DNA of 5,228 bases, from positions 1-5,228 of the forward strand of contig JAFLUR010000170.1 of NCBI GenBank assembly GCA_022508725.1. Direction: 5' to 3'. Below are positions 1 to 5,228 of the stretch, piece after piece. This DNA is from Oscillospiraceae bacterium (lineage in GTDB: Bacteria; Bacillota; Clostridia; UBA1381). Position 1 is the first letter of the stretch. Each line of letters begins with the position of its first letter. The notes below the pieces were generated by a model that made no database searches, was not told the DNA's origin, and was given only the letters and a program-made list of their open reading frames with translations. A program made the position numbers and the translations under genes.

Positions 1-9
1 GATAAAATA

Positions 10-18
10 TGTTATAAG
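10..18 (+). promoter_or_regulatory. possible extended -10 promoter element for the mreB/mbl operon
   Basis: The sequence TGTTATAAG reads as an extended -10 element: TG, one base, then TATAAG, which matches five of six bases of the sigma-A consensus TATAAT. It would start transcription near position 25 and leave an untranslated leader of about 58 bases before the actin gene. A -35 box would lie before the window, so it cannot be checked. The region is A/T-rich and such matches arise by chance. It could also be the tail of an upstream gene. Confidence 0.3.
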
Positions 19-69
19 AATGCAAAGAAACTTTTAAAAATTTGAGAGGTATACGGCTGTATGTCGGTC

Positions 70-75
70 AGGAGG
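70..75 (+). promoter_or_regulatory. strong ribosome binding site of the actin gene
   Basis: AGGAGG is a full Shine-Dalgarno core, 7 bases before the ATG at 83. It fixes the start of the MreB/Mbl gene and is the strongest such site in the window, which fits the high abundance expected of a cytoskeletal protein. Confidence 0.85.
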
Positions 76-82
76 TTACCGG

Positions 83-1099
83 ATGAAAATATTTTCCAAT
101 GATATAGGCATAGATTTGGGTACCGCAACGGTGCTTGTATATGTAAAGGGTAAGGGCATAGTTTTAAAAGAACCGTCGGTCGTGGCGGTGGATATATACA
201 GCAACAAGATCTATGCGGTGGGTGAAGAGGCAAGAAAAATGCTGGGACGCACACCGGATGCGATACAGGCTATACGTCCGCTTGCGGACGGTGTTATATC
301 CGATTACGATCTTACCGAACAGATGCTTAAGGCATTTATAAACAAGGTATGCAAGAAAAGACTGATAAAGCCGCGTATAATGATATGTGTTCCGAGCGGA
401 GTGACCGAGGTTGAGCAGAGAGCGGTAATCGATGCCGCAAAGCAGGCGGGAGCAAGAAAGGTATATATCATAGAGGAGCCTATTGCGGCGGCCATAGGCG
501 CGGGTCTTGATATATCAAGGCCGAGAGGCATGATGATAGTGGATATAGGCGGCGGAACGGCGGATGTTGCGGTAATATCGCTGGGCTCGATCGTTGTAAG
601 CCGCTCGATAAAGGTTGCCGGCGATGAATTTGACGAAGCGGTGGTTAAATATATACGAAAGAAATACAGCCTTAACATAGGAATGAGAACGGCGGAGGAC
701 GTTAAGATAAGCATAGGCTGTGTGTATCCGAGAGAAAAGGATATTTCCATAGATATAAGAGGCGGAAGCCTGCTTACGGGACTGCCGCAGACCATACAGG
801 TCACATCGGAGGAGATCCGCGCGGCATTCGAGGACGTTGTGATCGAAATTATCGATGAGGTGAAGGCTGTGCTTGAGGAAACACCGCCCGAATTGGTCGG
901 TGATATTCTTGAGGACGGTATTCTTCTTACGGGCGGCGGTTCGCTTGTGCACGGTCTTGACAAAAGACTTAAAAAGGAAACGGGCATAGACGTTTATCTT
1001 GCGGATGATATAGTTTCCTGCGTCGCCAAGGGCTCGGGTATAGCAATAGAGGGAATAGACGCAATGAACGATCCCACGCATATATATTATAAGAGATAA
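83..1099 (+). CDS. mreB: MreB/Mbl-type rod-shape-determining bacterial actin
   Basis: This is a bacterial actin that polymerises on ATP into membrane-bound filaments and guides the cell-wall elongation machinery (RodA/PBP2 type), setting rod shape. At 338 residues it has the usual family length and is complete. The actin-fold ATP site is intact: phosphate-1 loop DIGIDLGTATV (about 7-17), the Glu pair of IIEEPIAAAIGAG (131-132) as catalytic candidate, phosphate-2 loop VDIGGGTADVAV (153-164), AGDEFDEA (179-186), and the adenosine motif ILLTGGGSLV (280-289). Details such as VYVKGKGIVLKEPSVVAVD near the N-terminus and AAIGAGLDI resemble the Mbl paralogue of Bacillus more than MreB itself. The absence of mreC and mreD directly downstream agrees with an Mbl-type locus. 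The start follows a strong AGGAGG. It is the first gene of a likely operon with fabZ 37 bp downstream. Family membership is certain; the choice between MreB and Mbl is an inference from remembered sequences. Confidence 0.96.
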   Translation: MKIFSNDIGIDLGTATVLVYVKGKGIVLKEPSVVAVDIYSNKIYAVGEEARKMLGRTPDAIQAIRPLADGVISDYDLTEQMLKAFINKVCKKRLIKPRIMICVPSGVTEVEQRAVIDAAKQAGARKVYIIEEPIAAAIGAGLDISRPRGMMIVDIGGGTADVAVISLGSIVVSRSIKVAGDEFDEAVVKYIRKKYSLNIGMRTAEDVKISIGCVYPREKDISIDIRGGSLLTGLPQTIQVTSEEIRAAFEDVVIEIIDEVKAVLEETPPELVGDILEDGILLTGGGSLVHGLDKRLKKETGIDVYLADDIVSCVAKGSGIAIEGIDAMNDPTHIYYKR

Positions 1100-1136
1100 T
1101 CGGTTTATCCGGTAAAGGAAAGGTAAGGTAAAAATC

Positions 1137-1580
1137 ATGTTGTCAAATACGGAAATCCAAAAGATTCTGCCGCACAGGTACCCTATGCTTTTGATAGATA
1201 AGGTAGTTGAGATGGAGGCGGGCAAGAGAATTGTTGCGATAAAGAACGTAACGGCAAACGAGTCGTTTTTTCAGGGGCATTTTCCGTCAAATCCGATAAT
1301 GCCCGGGGTGCTCATAACAGAGGCGCTTGCTCAGACCGGCGCTGTTCTGCTGCTTGATATGGAGGAAAACAGAGGAAAGCTCGGCGTATTTACCGGGATA
1401 AATAATTTCAAATTCCGCAGACAGGTCGTTCCGGGTGATACGCTTAGGCTGGAGGCCGATCTGGTAAAATATCGTCACGGTATGGGAAAGGCGGAGGTCA
1501 AGGCTACCGTTGACGGAGAGCTTGCCGCCGGAGGCGAGATAAGCTTTGCCGTGATCGACAATGCGGCAAACGCGTTATGA
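1137..1580 (+). CDS. fabZ: (3R)-hydroxyacyl-ACP dehydratase FabZ
   Basis: FabZ removes water from 3-hydroxyacyl-acyl carrier protein to give trans-2-enoyl-ACP in each round of type II fatty-acid synthesis, in the cytosol. The 147 residues form a single hot-dog fold of standard length. The signature motifs are all present: LPHRYPMLLIDKV (11-23), then GHFPSNPIMPGVLITEALAQ (47-66). The catalytic pair is His48 and Glu62, 14 residues apart, the same spacing as His54/Glu68 recalled for E. coli FabZ. GINNFKFRRQVVPGDTL follows in the second half. The start ATG has purine-rich AAGG about 8 bases upstream and a second AAAGGAAAGG further back. The gene stands next to the Mbl-type actin rather than inside a fab cluster, so a second FabZ or FabA-like enzyme may exist elsewhere in the genome. 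Its TGA stop overlaps the next gene's ATG by four bases, which suggests translational coupling. Confidence 0.97.
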   Translation: MLSNTEIQKILPHRYPMLLIDKVVEMEAGKRIVAIKNVTANESFFQGHFPSNPIMPGVLITEALAQTGAVLLLDMEENRGKLGVFTGINNFKFRRQVVPGDTLRLEADLVKYRHGMGKAEVKATVDGELAAGGEISFAVIDNAANAL

Positions 1581-2269
1581 TAAGATCGGATGAGGTCATA
1601 GAGGAGCTCGGAACGGGAGATTTAAGGATAATACAGAAAAAAAAGGGTTTCCGGTTCGGTACCGATGCGGTCATTCTTAAGGATTTCGCAAAAGGCGCCG
1701 TGTGTTCGTCCATGCTCGATCTTTGCACCGGGTCCGGAATAATTCCGATATTGTTTTCCGCAGAAAATCAATGCCCCGAAATTCACGGTATCGAAATTCA
1801 GCCGGAGATCGCGGATATGGCGAAAAGGTCGGCGGAGCTTAACCGTCTTGACGGGCGGATAAAGATAACCTGCGGCGATCTGCGTGAGGCGGAGCGGTTT
1901 TATCAAAAGCGATATTTTGATGTGATAACCTGCAATCCGCCGTATATAAAGGCGGGGGCGGGAGCTGCGAGCAATGAGGGATCGAGACTTATCGCGCGGC
2001 ATGAGATCATGTGCCGGCTTGAGGATGTCATAAGAGTGAGCGCGGAGCTGCTTGATCAGGGAGGGCGGCTTTTTATGGTGCATAAGCCGTTCAGACTTGC
2101 CGATATATTCTGTCTTATGCGAAAATACAAAATCGAACCCAAAAGAATGAAATGTGTGTATTCGGGAGATGCGGACAATAAAATAAGCGGTCCGCCGTCG
2201 CTTGTTCTGGTCGAAGGACTTTATGAGGGAAAAAGCGATCTGAAAGTCGAAGAGCCGGTCATACTTTGA
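1577..2269 (+). CDS. trmN6: TrmN6/YabB-type tRNA1(Val) adenine-37 N6-methyltransferase
   Basis: This is an S-adenosylmethionine-dependent N6-adenine methyltransferase of the YabB/YfiC family. The E. coli member methylates A37 of tRNA-Val; the exact tRNA target in Firmicutes is less certain. The 230 residues include FRFGTDAVIL (25-34), typical of the family, the SAM-binding motif I LDLCTGSGIIPIL (47-59), the acidic ribose-binding loop GIEIQPEIADMA (71-82), the catalytic NPPY (120-123) and ARHEIMCRLEDVI (140-152). The C-terminal stretch LVLVEGLYEGKSDLKVEEPVI matches the family ending, so the gene is complete and slightly short of the usual 240-250 residues. The ATG overlaps the fabZ stop as ATGA and has no good ribosome binding site of its own, so translation probably depends on ribosomes finishing fabZ. 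RsmI follows after 15 bp. In Bacillus subtilis yabB, yazA (GIY-YIG) and yabC (rsmI) form a group; the yazA-type gene is missing here. Other NPPY methyltransferases (PrmC, RsmC-like) are less likely given the ends. Confidence 0.9.
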   Translation: MIRSDEVIEELGTGDLRIIQKKKGFRFGTDAVILKDFAKGAVCSSMLDLCTGSGIIPILFSAENQCPEIHGIEIQPEIADMAKRSAELNRLDGRIKITCGDLREAERFYQKRYFDVITCNPPYIKAGAGAASNEGSRLIARHEIMCRLEDVIRVSAELLDQGGRLFMVHKPFRLADIFCLMRKYKIEPKRMKCVYSGDADNKISGPPSLVLVEGLYEGKSDLKVEEPVIL

Positions 2270-2284
2270 GAAAGGAAACGGATA

Positions 2285-3133
2285 ATGAGCGGAATTTTAT
2301 ATCTTTGCGCTACGCCGATAGGAAATCTGTCCGATATTTCGAGGCGGTGTATTGAAATATTCGAGAGTGTCGATCTGATAGCGGCGGAGGATACAAGACG
2401 CACGGTCCGGCTGCTTAATCATCTGGGCATATCAAAGCCGCTTACAAGCTACCATGAACACAATAAAAGGGAAAAGGGAGCGTATATAACCGGACTTTTG
2501 AAAGAGGGCAGAAACGTTGCGCTGGTGTCGGATGCGGGAACGCCCGCAATAAGCGATCCGGGAGAGGATCTTGTAAGGCTGTGCATTGAGGAAAACATCA
2601 CGGTCACATCCGTTCCGGGACCGGTGGCGGCGGTAAACGCGCTTATACTGTCCGGACTGCCCGCCGGAAGATTTTCGTTCGAGGGCTTCCTGTCGGTAAA
2701 CAACCGTCACAGACATGAGCATCTCGAAAGCGTAAGGAACGACAGGCATACGCTGATATTCTATGAGGCGCCGCATAAGCTGAGATACACACTTGCCGAT
2801 ATGGCGAAATATTTCGGAGGAAACAGAAGAATTGCGCTGGCAAGAGAGCTTACGAAGCTGCATGAAGAGGTGTTGAGAATGACCCTTGATGAGGCTGCGG
2901 CGTATTATGAAGAAAGATCGCCGAGAGGGGAATATGTGATAATCGTCGAGGGTGCCGCGGAGAAAGAGGAGGCGGCATGGTGGAGCGGGCTTGATTGCGT
3001 TGAGCATGTCAAAAGGTATATCGATGACGGAATGAGCGAAAGAGATGCGATAAAACAGGCGGCTAAGGACAGAAATGTTCCCAAGCGTGAGGTTTACAAC
3101 GAATATATAAGGAAACACCGAATAAATCCATAG
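2285..3133 (+). CDS. rsmI: 16S rRNA (cytidine-1402-2'-O)-methyltransferase RsmI
   Basis: RsmI methylates the 2'-hydroxyl of C1402 in 16S rRNA, at the P-site decoding centre, using S-adenosylmethionine. The 282 residues match the usual family length and the tetrapyrrole-methylase fold. Motifs in order: LYLCATPIGNLSDIS (5-19), AEDTRRT (34-40), SYHEHN (55-60), the SAM-site loop LVSDAGTPAISDPG (80-93), SVPGP (109-113), FEGFL (132-136), YEAPHKL (160-166), ARELTKLHEE (186-195) and GEYVIIVEG (215-223). The last 45 residues (HVKRYIDDGMSERDAIKQAA onward) form the small helical C-terminal domain found in Firmicute RsmI. GAAAGGA lies 8 bases before the ATG. It is the last gene of the operon; a candidate terminator lies about 50 bp downstream. 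The preceding gene is also an RNA methyltransferase, so the two may act on tRNA and rRNA under common control. Confidence 0.97.
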   Translation: MSGILYLCATPIGNLSDISRRCIEIFESVDLIAAEDTRRTVRLLNHLGISKPLTSYHEHNKREKGAYITGLLKEGRNVALVSDAGTPAISDPGEDLVRLCIEENITVTSVPGPVAAVNALILSGLPAGRFSFEGFLSVNNRHRHEHLESVRNDRHTLIFYEAPHKLRYTLADMAKYFGGNRRIALARELTKLHEEVLRMTLDEAAAYYEERSPRGEYVIIVEGAAEKEEAAWWSGLDCVEHVKRYIDDGMSERDAIKQAAKDRNVPKREVYNEYIRKHRINP

Positions 3134-3145
3134 CAAAAAAGAATT

Positions 3146-3177
3146 CGGCATCGAAAAACCGGTGCGAACGAGTGCCG
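3146..3177 (+). repeat. imperfect stem-loop after rsmI
   Basis: CGGCATCG (3146-3153) can pair with CGAGTGCCG (3169-3177), giving eight base pairs with one bulged G at 3172 and a 15-base loop. It is not followed by a T tract of its own but sits just before the candidate terminator. It may protect the 3' end of the operon transcript or may be chance. Confidence 0.35.
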
Positions 3178-3179
3178 CT

Positions 3180-3207
3180 TGCGCTTAAAAACAAGCGTAT
3201 ATTTTTT
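3180..3207 (+). terminator. candidate Rho-independent terminator closing the mreB-rsmI operon
   Basis: TGCGCTT (3180-3186) pairs with AAGCGTA (3193-3199) around a six-base AAAAAC loop, seven pairs including one G-U, followed by TA and six T residues (3202-3207). A second register, CGCTTG (3176-3181) with CAAGCG (3192-3197), is also possible. The stem is short and only moderately stable, so termination may be partial. Its place between rsmI and the next gene supports the call. Confidence 0.5.
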
Positions 3208-3217
3208 CGTAAATTAA

Positions 3218-3243
3218 CTTCAGACCGGTGTTTCCGGAAGAAG
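3218..3243 (+). repeat. stem-loop in the leader of the small membrane protein gene
   Basis: CTTC (3218-3221) and CCGG (3225-3228) can pair with CCGG (3234-3237) and GAAG (3240-3243) around a TGTTT loop, with a small internal loop (AGA opposite AA). It ends 12 bases before the AGAGAGGA ribosome binding site of the next gene. If transcribed it could affect translation, but no known riboswitch class is recognised. No convincing -35/-10 pair was found between 3134 and 3271. Confidence 0.3.
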
Positions 3244-3271
3244 CCGCAAATTAAAGAGAGGACGGTTATTT

Positions 3272-3562
3272 GTGAAAATAAAGAAGTGGATGCCTGCCGC
3301 CGCGGGAGCGGTAGTTGCCGGGGTTTACGGCTTTGCGACGGGAAAGGGTATTTTTAACGGTATACGTTTCAAAAATGAACGCGAAGCTGTAAAAGGATAT
3401 ATTGCATTAAGAAAGAAACCGGCGGAATTTTCAAATATCAGTCTTTCCGGAAAGGGATTTATGACCATCCTAACCGAGGAGGACGGACAGAAATACATAT
3501 TGTATATGTACAGATATGAGGGTGCGTATATATTTAATGAAAATAAAGTAGACAATGTATAG
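3272..3562 (+). CDS. small membrane-anchored protein of unknown function
   Basis: I do not recognise this 96-residue protein. It starts with GTG. AGAGAGGA (3255-3262) lies 9 bases upstream, which favours this start over the in-frame ATG at 3290 (Met7); using Met7 would also remove the basic MKIKK segment. The N-terminus is KIKK followed by a hydrophobic, glycine- and alanine-rich stretch from about Trp6 to Ala22 that contains GFATG, a GxxxG-type helix-packing motif. It looks like one membrane helix or an uncleaved signal anchor; no lipobox or clear cleavage site is seen. The remaining 70 residues are soluble and mixed, with FKNEREAVKGYIALRKKPAEF (33-53) probably helical and later strand-like patches such as FMTILTEEDGQKYILYMYRYEGAYIF (63-88), rich in Tyr. 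The HPt-REC-HD-GYP gene follows 53 bp later on the same strand, so a shared transcript and a functional link are possible but unproven. Codon use resembles its neighbours. Confidence 0.8.
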   Translation: MKIKKWMPAAAGAVVAGVYGFATGKGIFNGIRFKNEREAVKGYIALRKKPAEFSNISLSGKGFMTILTEEDGQKYILYMYRYEGAYIFNENKVDNV

Positions 3563-3567
3563 GAAAT

Positions 3568-3583
3568 CGGTCACAGATGACCG
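3568..3583 (+). repeat. perfect 6-bp hairpin between the small gene and the HD-GYP gene
   Basis: CGGTCA and TGACCG form a perfect inverted repeat around a CAGA tetraloop, just after the TAG stop at 3560-3562. No T tract follows, so it is not a standard terminator. It could be an RNA stability or processing element, or a short operator half-site pair; the sequence alone does not decide. Confidence 0.45.
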
Positions 3584-3615
3584 GGTCGAATATAAACAGA
3601 GGGTAGGTACAGGCG

Positions 3616-5163
3616 ATGGACAAGAAATTTTGGGAAAAATTTTCATTTCTTGATATGGAGGCAGGACTGTCGTATTGCTGTGACAGCGAGGATTTTTATA
3701 TAAATATACTGAGGTCTTATTGCAGCAACGATAAGCGTCCGAAGCTTTCGGAGTCATATACAAACAAGGATTGGGAGGATTATCGTATCACGGTACATTC
3801 TCTTAAAAGCACTTCCCGGGTCATAGGGGCGTCAAAGGTTTCGGAGAGTGCGGAAAAGCTTGAAAAAGCCGCAAAGGAAGGAAATATCGATTACATAAAA
3901 GAGAATAACGCCGGGCTTATCAATAGCTACGGAGAGCTTATGGAGAGAATAAAAAGCGCGCTTGCGGACTTAGACGGTGCGGAAACCGAAAAGAAAAGCC
4001 CCGGCGTGGATGAAAAGCCGGACAATGACGATGATGCGGCGATGGTAGCCGGATTCGGAAAGTCACGGATCGTTACAAGAGATGATGATTTGTCCGGTTA
4101 CAGTATCCGTCCGGAAAAACCGAGTATTGTCCGGAGCGGCAGACGGCATCATATTCTTGTCGTGGATGATGACGAGATAAATCTTGAGGCGGCATCGACC
4201 ATGCTTGCGGATGATTTTACGGTGAGCTGTGTGCAGTCGGGAAAAAAAGCGTTTGAATTTTTTGCGGGTAATATTCCCGATCTGATTCTGCTTGATGTGC
4301 ATATGCCGGATATGAACGGCTTTGATTTTATGAATCTTATGAAGCGTGACAAGAGGCTTGCGAATATTTCGGTCGTGATGCTTACGGCGGACGATGATAC
4401 CGATGTTGAGGTGCGGGGATTTCGGACGGGAGCAAAGGATTTTATAAAAAAGCCTTTTATCCGCGAGATACTCAAAGCCCGTATCATGCGCGTTATCGAA
4501 TTTGACGAGCTTACTAATTATATGAGCCGTGAGGTTGAAAGGCAGACAAAGAAGGCTGTTGAGAGCGTGAAAAAGTTTGAGCATATGTCGCTGCAGATGA
4601 TACAGACTCTTGCGGGAACGATAGACGCAAAGGATAAGTATACAAACGGCCATTCGATAAGAGTTGCGGAATATGCGAGAGAGATCGCAAGACTTGCCGG
4701 AAAAAACGAGGATGAGCAGGAAATCATTTATTATATGGGACTTTTGCATGATATAGGGAAAATAGGCGTGCCGGATCACATTATAAACAAGGATTCGCGC
4801 TTGACCGACGAGGAGTATGATATTATAAAAACACATCCGGTTATCGGCTCGGAAATCCTCAAAAATGTTACCGAGATGCCGGAAATAATCGTCGGGGCAA
4901 GGTGGCATCACGAGAGATATGACGGCACGGGTTATCCCGACAGGCTTAAAGGCGATAATATACCGGAGAAAGCGAGAATTATAGGCGTTGCCGATGCTTA
5001 CGATGCAATGACTTCAAAGAGAAGCTATCGCGGTATACTTCCTCAGGAGGTTGTCCGGAATGAGATAGTAAAGGGCAAGGGTATTCAGTTCGATCCCGAA
5101 TTTGCGGATCATATGATCTTTTTGATGGATAACGACAAGGATTACGATATGAGAGAGAAATAA
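3616..5163 (+). CDS. HPt-REC-HD-GYP response regulator, predicted cyclic di-GMP phosphodiesterase
   Basis: This 515-residue cytosolic signalling protein has three domains. Residues about 1-118 form a helical HPt (histidine phosphotransfer) domain with the phosphorylatable His61 in VHSLKSTSRVIGA. An acidic, low-complexity linker (about 119-178) follows. The receiver domain (about 179-295) has the acidic pocket Asp184-Asp186 in ILVVDDDEINL, phospho-acceptor Asp227 in LILLDVHMPDMNG, Thr257 and Lys279 in FIKKP. A charged, probably coiled helix (about 296-330) leads to the HD-GYP domain: DAKDKYTNGHS (337-347), LHDIGKIGVPDHIINK (377-392, His378/Asp379), THP (His407), HHERYDGTGYPDRLKGDNIP (431-450) and VADAYDAMTS (458-467). 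All expected metal ligands and the GYP motif are present, so hydrolysis of cyclic di-GMP to pGpG/GMP is predicted. No histidine kinase domain or membrane helix is seen; a kinase elsewhere must supply phosphate. Purine-rich AGAGGGTAGG lies before the ATG. HPt fused ahead of REC-HD-GYP is less usual than REC-HD-GYP alone. Confidence 0.93.
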   Translation: MDKKFWEKFSFLDMEAGLSYCCDSEDFYINILRSYCSNDKRPKLSESYTNKDWEDYRITVHSLKSTSRVIGASKVSESAEKLEKAAKEGNIDYIKENNAGLINSYGELMERIKSALADLDGAETEKKSPGVDEKPDNDDDAAMVAGFGKSRIVTRDDDLSGYSIRPEKPSIVRSGRRHHILVVDDDEINLEAASTMLADDFTVSCVQSGKKAFEFFAGNIPDLILLDVHMPDMNGFDFMNLMKRDKRLANISVVMLTADDDTDVEVRGFRTGAKDFIKKPFIREILKARIMRVIEFDELTNYMSREVERQTKKAVESVKKFEHMSLQMIQTLAGTIDAKDKYTNGHSIRVAEYAREIARLAGKNEDEQEIIYYMGLLHDIGKIGVPDHIINKDSRLTDEEYDIIKTHPVIGSEILKNVTEMPEIIVGARWHHERYDGTGYPDRLKGDNIPEKARIIGVADAYDAMTSKRSYRGILPQEVVRNEIVKGKGIQFDPEFADHMIFLMDNDKDYDMREK

Positions 5164-5195
5164 TAATTTTAATAGCCTGTTTAGTATTCGGAGAT

Positions 5196-5228
5196 TGCCG
5201 GATTTTTGAGCGGGTTTTTCTGCCGGCA
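5196..5228. repeat. inverted repeat cut by the window end
   Basis: TGCCGG (5196-5201) can pair with CCGGCA (5223-5228) around a 21-base T-rich loop, and the last eight bases TGCCGGCA are themselves a palindrome. The structure continues to the window edge, so I cannot tell whether it becomes a terminator for the HD-GYP gene. Bases 5164-5195 are A/T-rich and hold nothing else I can identify. Confidence 0.3.

Noticed and set aside
1..45. Frame 1 is open from the window start to TGA at 43-45 and could be the tail of an upstream gene
   Set aside because: Only 14 codons are visible, Lys-rich in an A-rich stretch, and they do not match the SpoIIID ending I would expect from synteny. It cannot be supported.
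61..102. Possible 13-codon leader peptide (ATG at 61) overlapping the start of the actin gene
   Set aside because: GAGAGG lies 11 bases upstream, but the frame is very short, has no run of regulatory codons, and its ATG sits just before the strong binding site of the real gene.
304..1225. Long antisense open frames (227 and 236 codons) opposite the actin gene
   Set aside because: They lie opposite a certain gene, overlap one another in different frames, encode Ser/Ile- or Tyr/Arg-rich sequences with no motif, and follow from the codon bias of the sense strand.
2432..3151. Antisense open frame of 239 codons opposite rsmI
   Set aside because: It mirrors rsmI throughout, has no recognisable domain, and the sense-strand gene is complete with all family motifs.
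3134..3271. Cyclic di-GMP riboswitch controlling the downstream HD-GYP unit
   Set aside because: The conserved GEMM-I core and tetraloop-receptor features were not seen; the hairpins present are short and do not form that fold.
3172..3357. 61-codon GTG-start frame overlapping the small membrane protein gene
   Set aside because: It starts inside the candidate terminator region, lacks a good ribosome binding site, has Lys/Arg/Cys-rich composition with no pattern, and competes with a better-supported frame from 3272.
4063..4911. Antisense open frame of 282 codons opposite the HD-GYP gene
   Set aside because: It is a shadow of a gene with fully conserved catalytic motifs; its His/Arg/Ile-rich product looks like reverse translation of the sense codons.

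Overview
The window reads as a compact chromosomal stretch from an anaerobic, Clostridia-like Firmicute, most likely a gut-type Ruminococcaceae/Lachnospiraceae relative. Three things point this way. Five strong protein matches are closest, from memory, to Bacillus/Clostridia families. Ribosome binding sites are Firmicute-like (AGGAGG before the first gene). Codon use is rich in ATA (Ile) and AGA (Arg). The genus cannot be fixed from the sequence alone. All six genes lie on the + strand. There are no RNA genes, insertion sequences, CRISPR arrays or phage genes.

Region 1 (1-3133) is a probable operon of housekeeping genes. It holds an MreB/Mbl-type bacterial actin (83-1099), the fatty-acid dehydratase FabZ (1137-1580), a TrmN6/YabB-type tRNA adenine methyltransferase (1577-2269) and the 16S rRNA 2'-O-methyltransferase RsmI (2285-3133). 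Gaps are 37 bp, a 4-bp ATGA overlap and 15 bp, with no terminator inside. The set joins cell-wall elongation, membrane lipid synthesis and modification of tRNA and rRNA, all functions linked to growth. Compared with the Bacillus subtilis order mbl-flhO-flhP-fabZ, the two flagellar rod genes are missing between the actin and fabZ.

Region 2 (3134-3271) is a 138-bp spacer with several hairpins. One of them is followed by six T residues and is a plausible intrinsic terminator closing the operon.

Region 3 (3272-5163) is a second unit. It holds an unrecognised 96-residue protein with an N-terminal membrane segment and a GTG start, a short gap with a perfect 6-bp hairpin, and then a 515-residue signalling protein with the domain order HPt-REC-HD-GYP. 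That protein is predicted to hydrolyse cyclic di-GMP under phosphorelay control. The last 65 bases hold no gene, only a stem-loop cut by the window end.

No wholly new system is evident. The most interesting part is the unknown small membrane protein next to the HPt-REC-HD-GYP enzyme.
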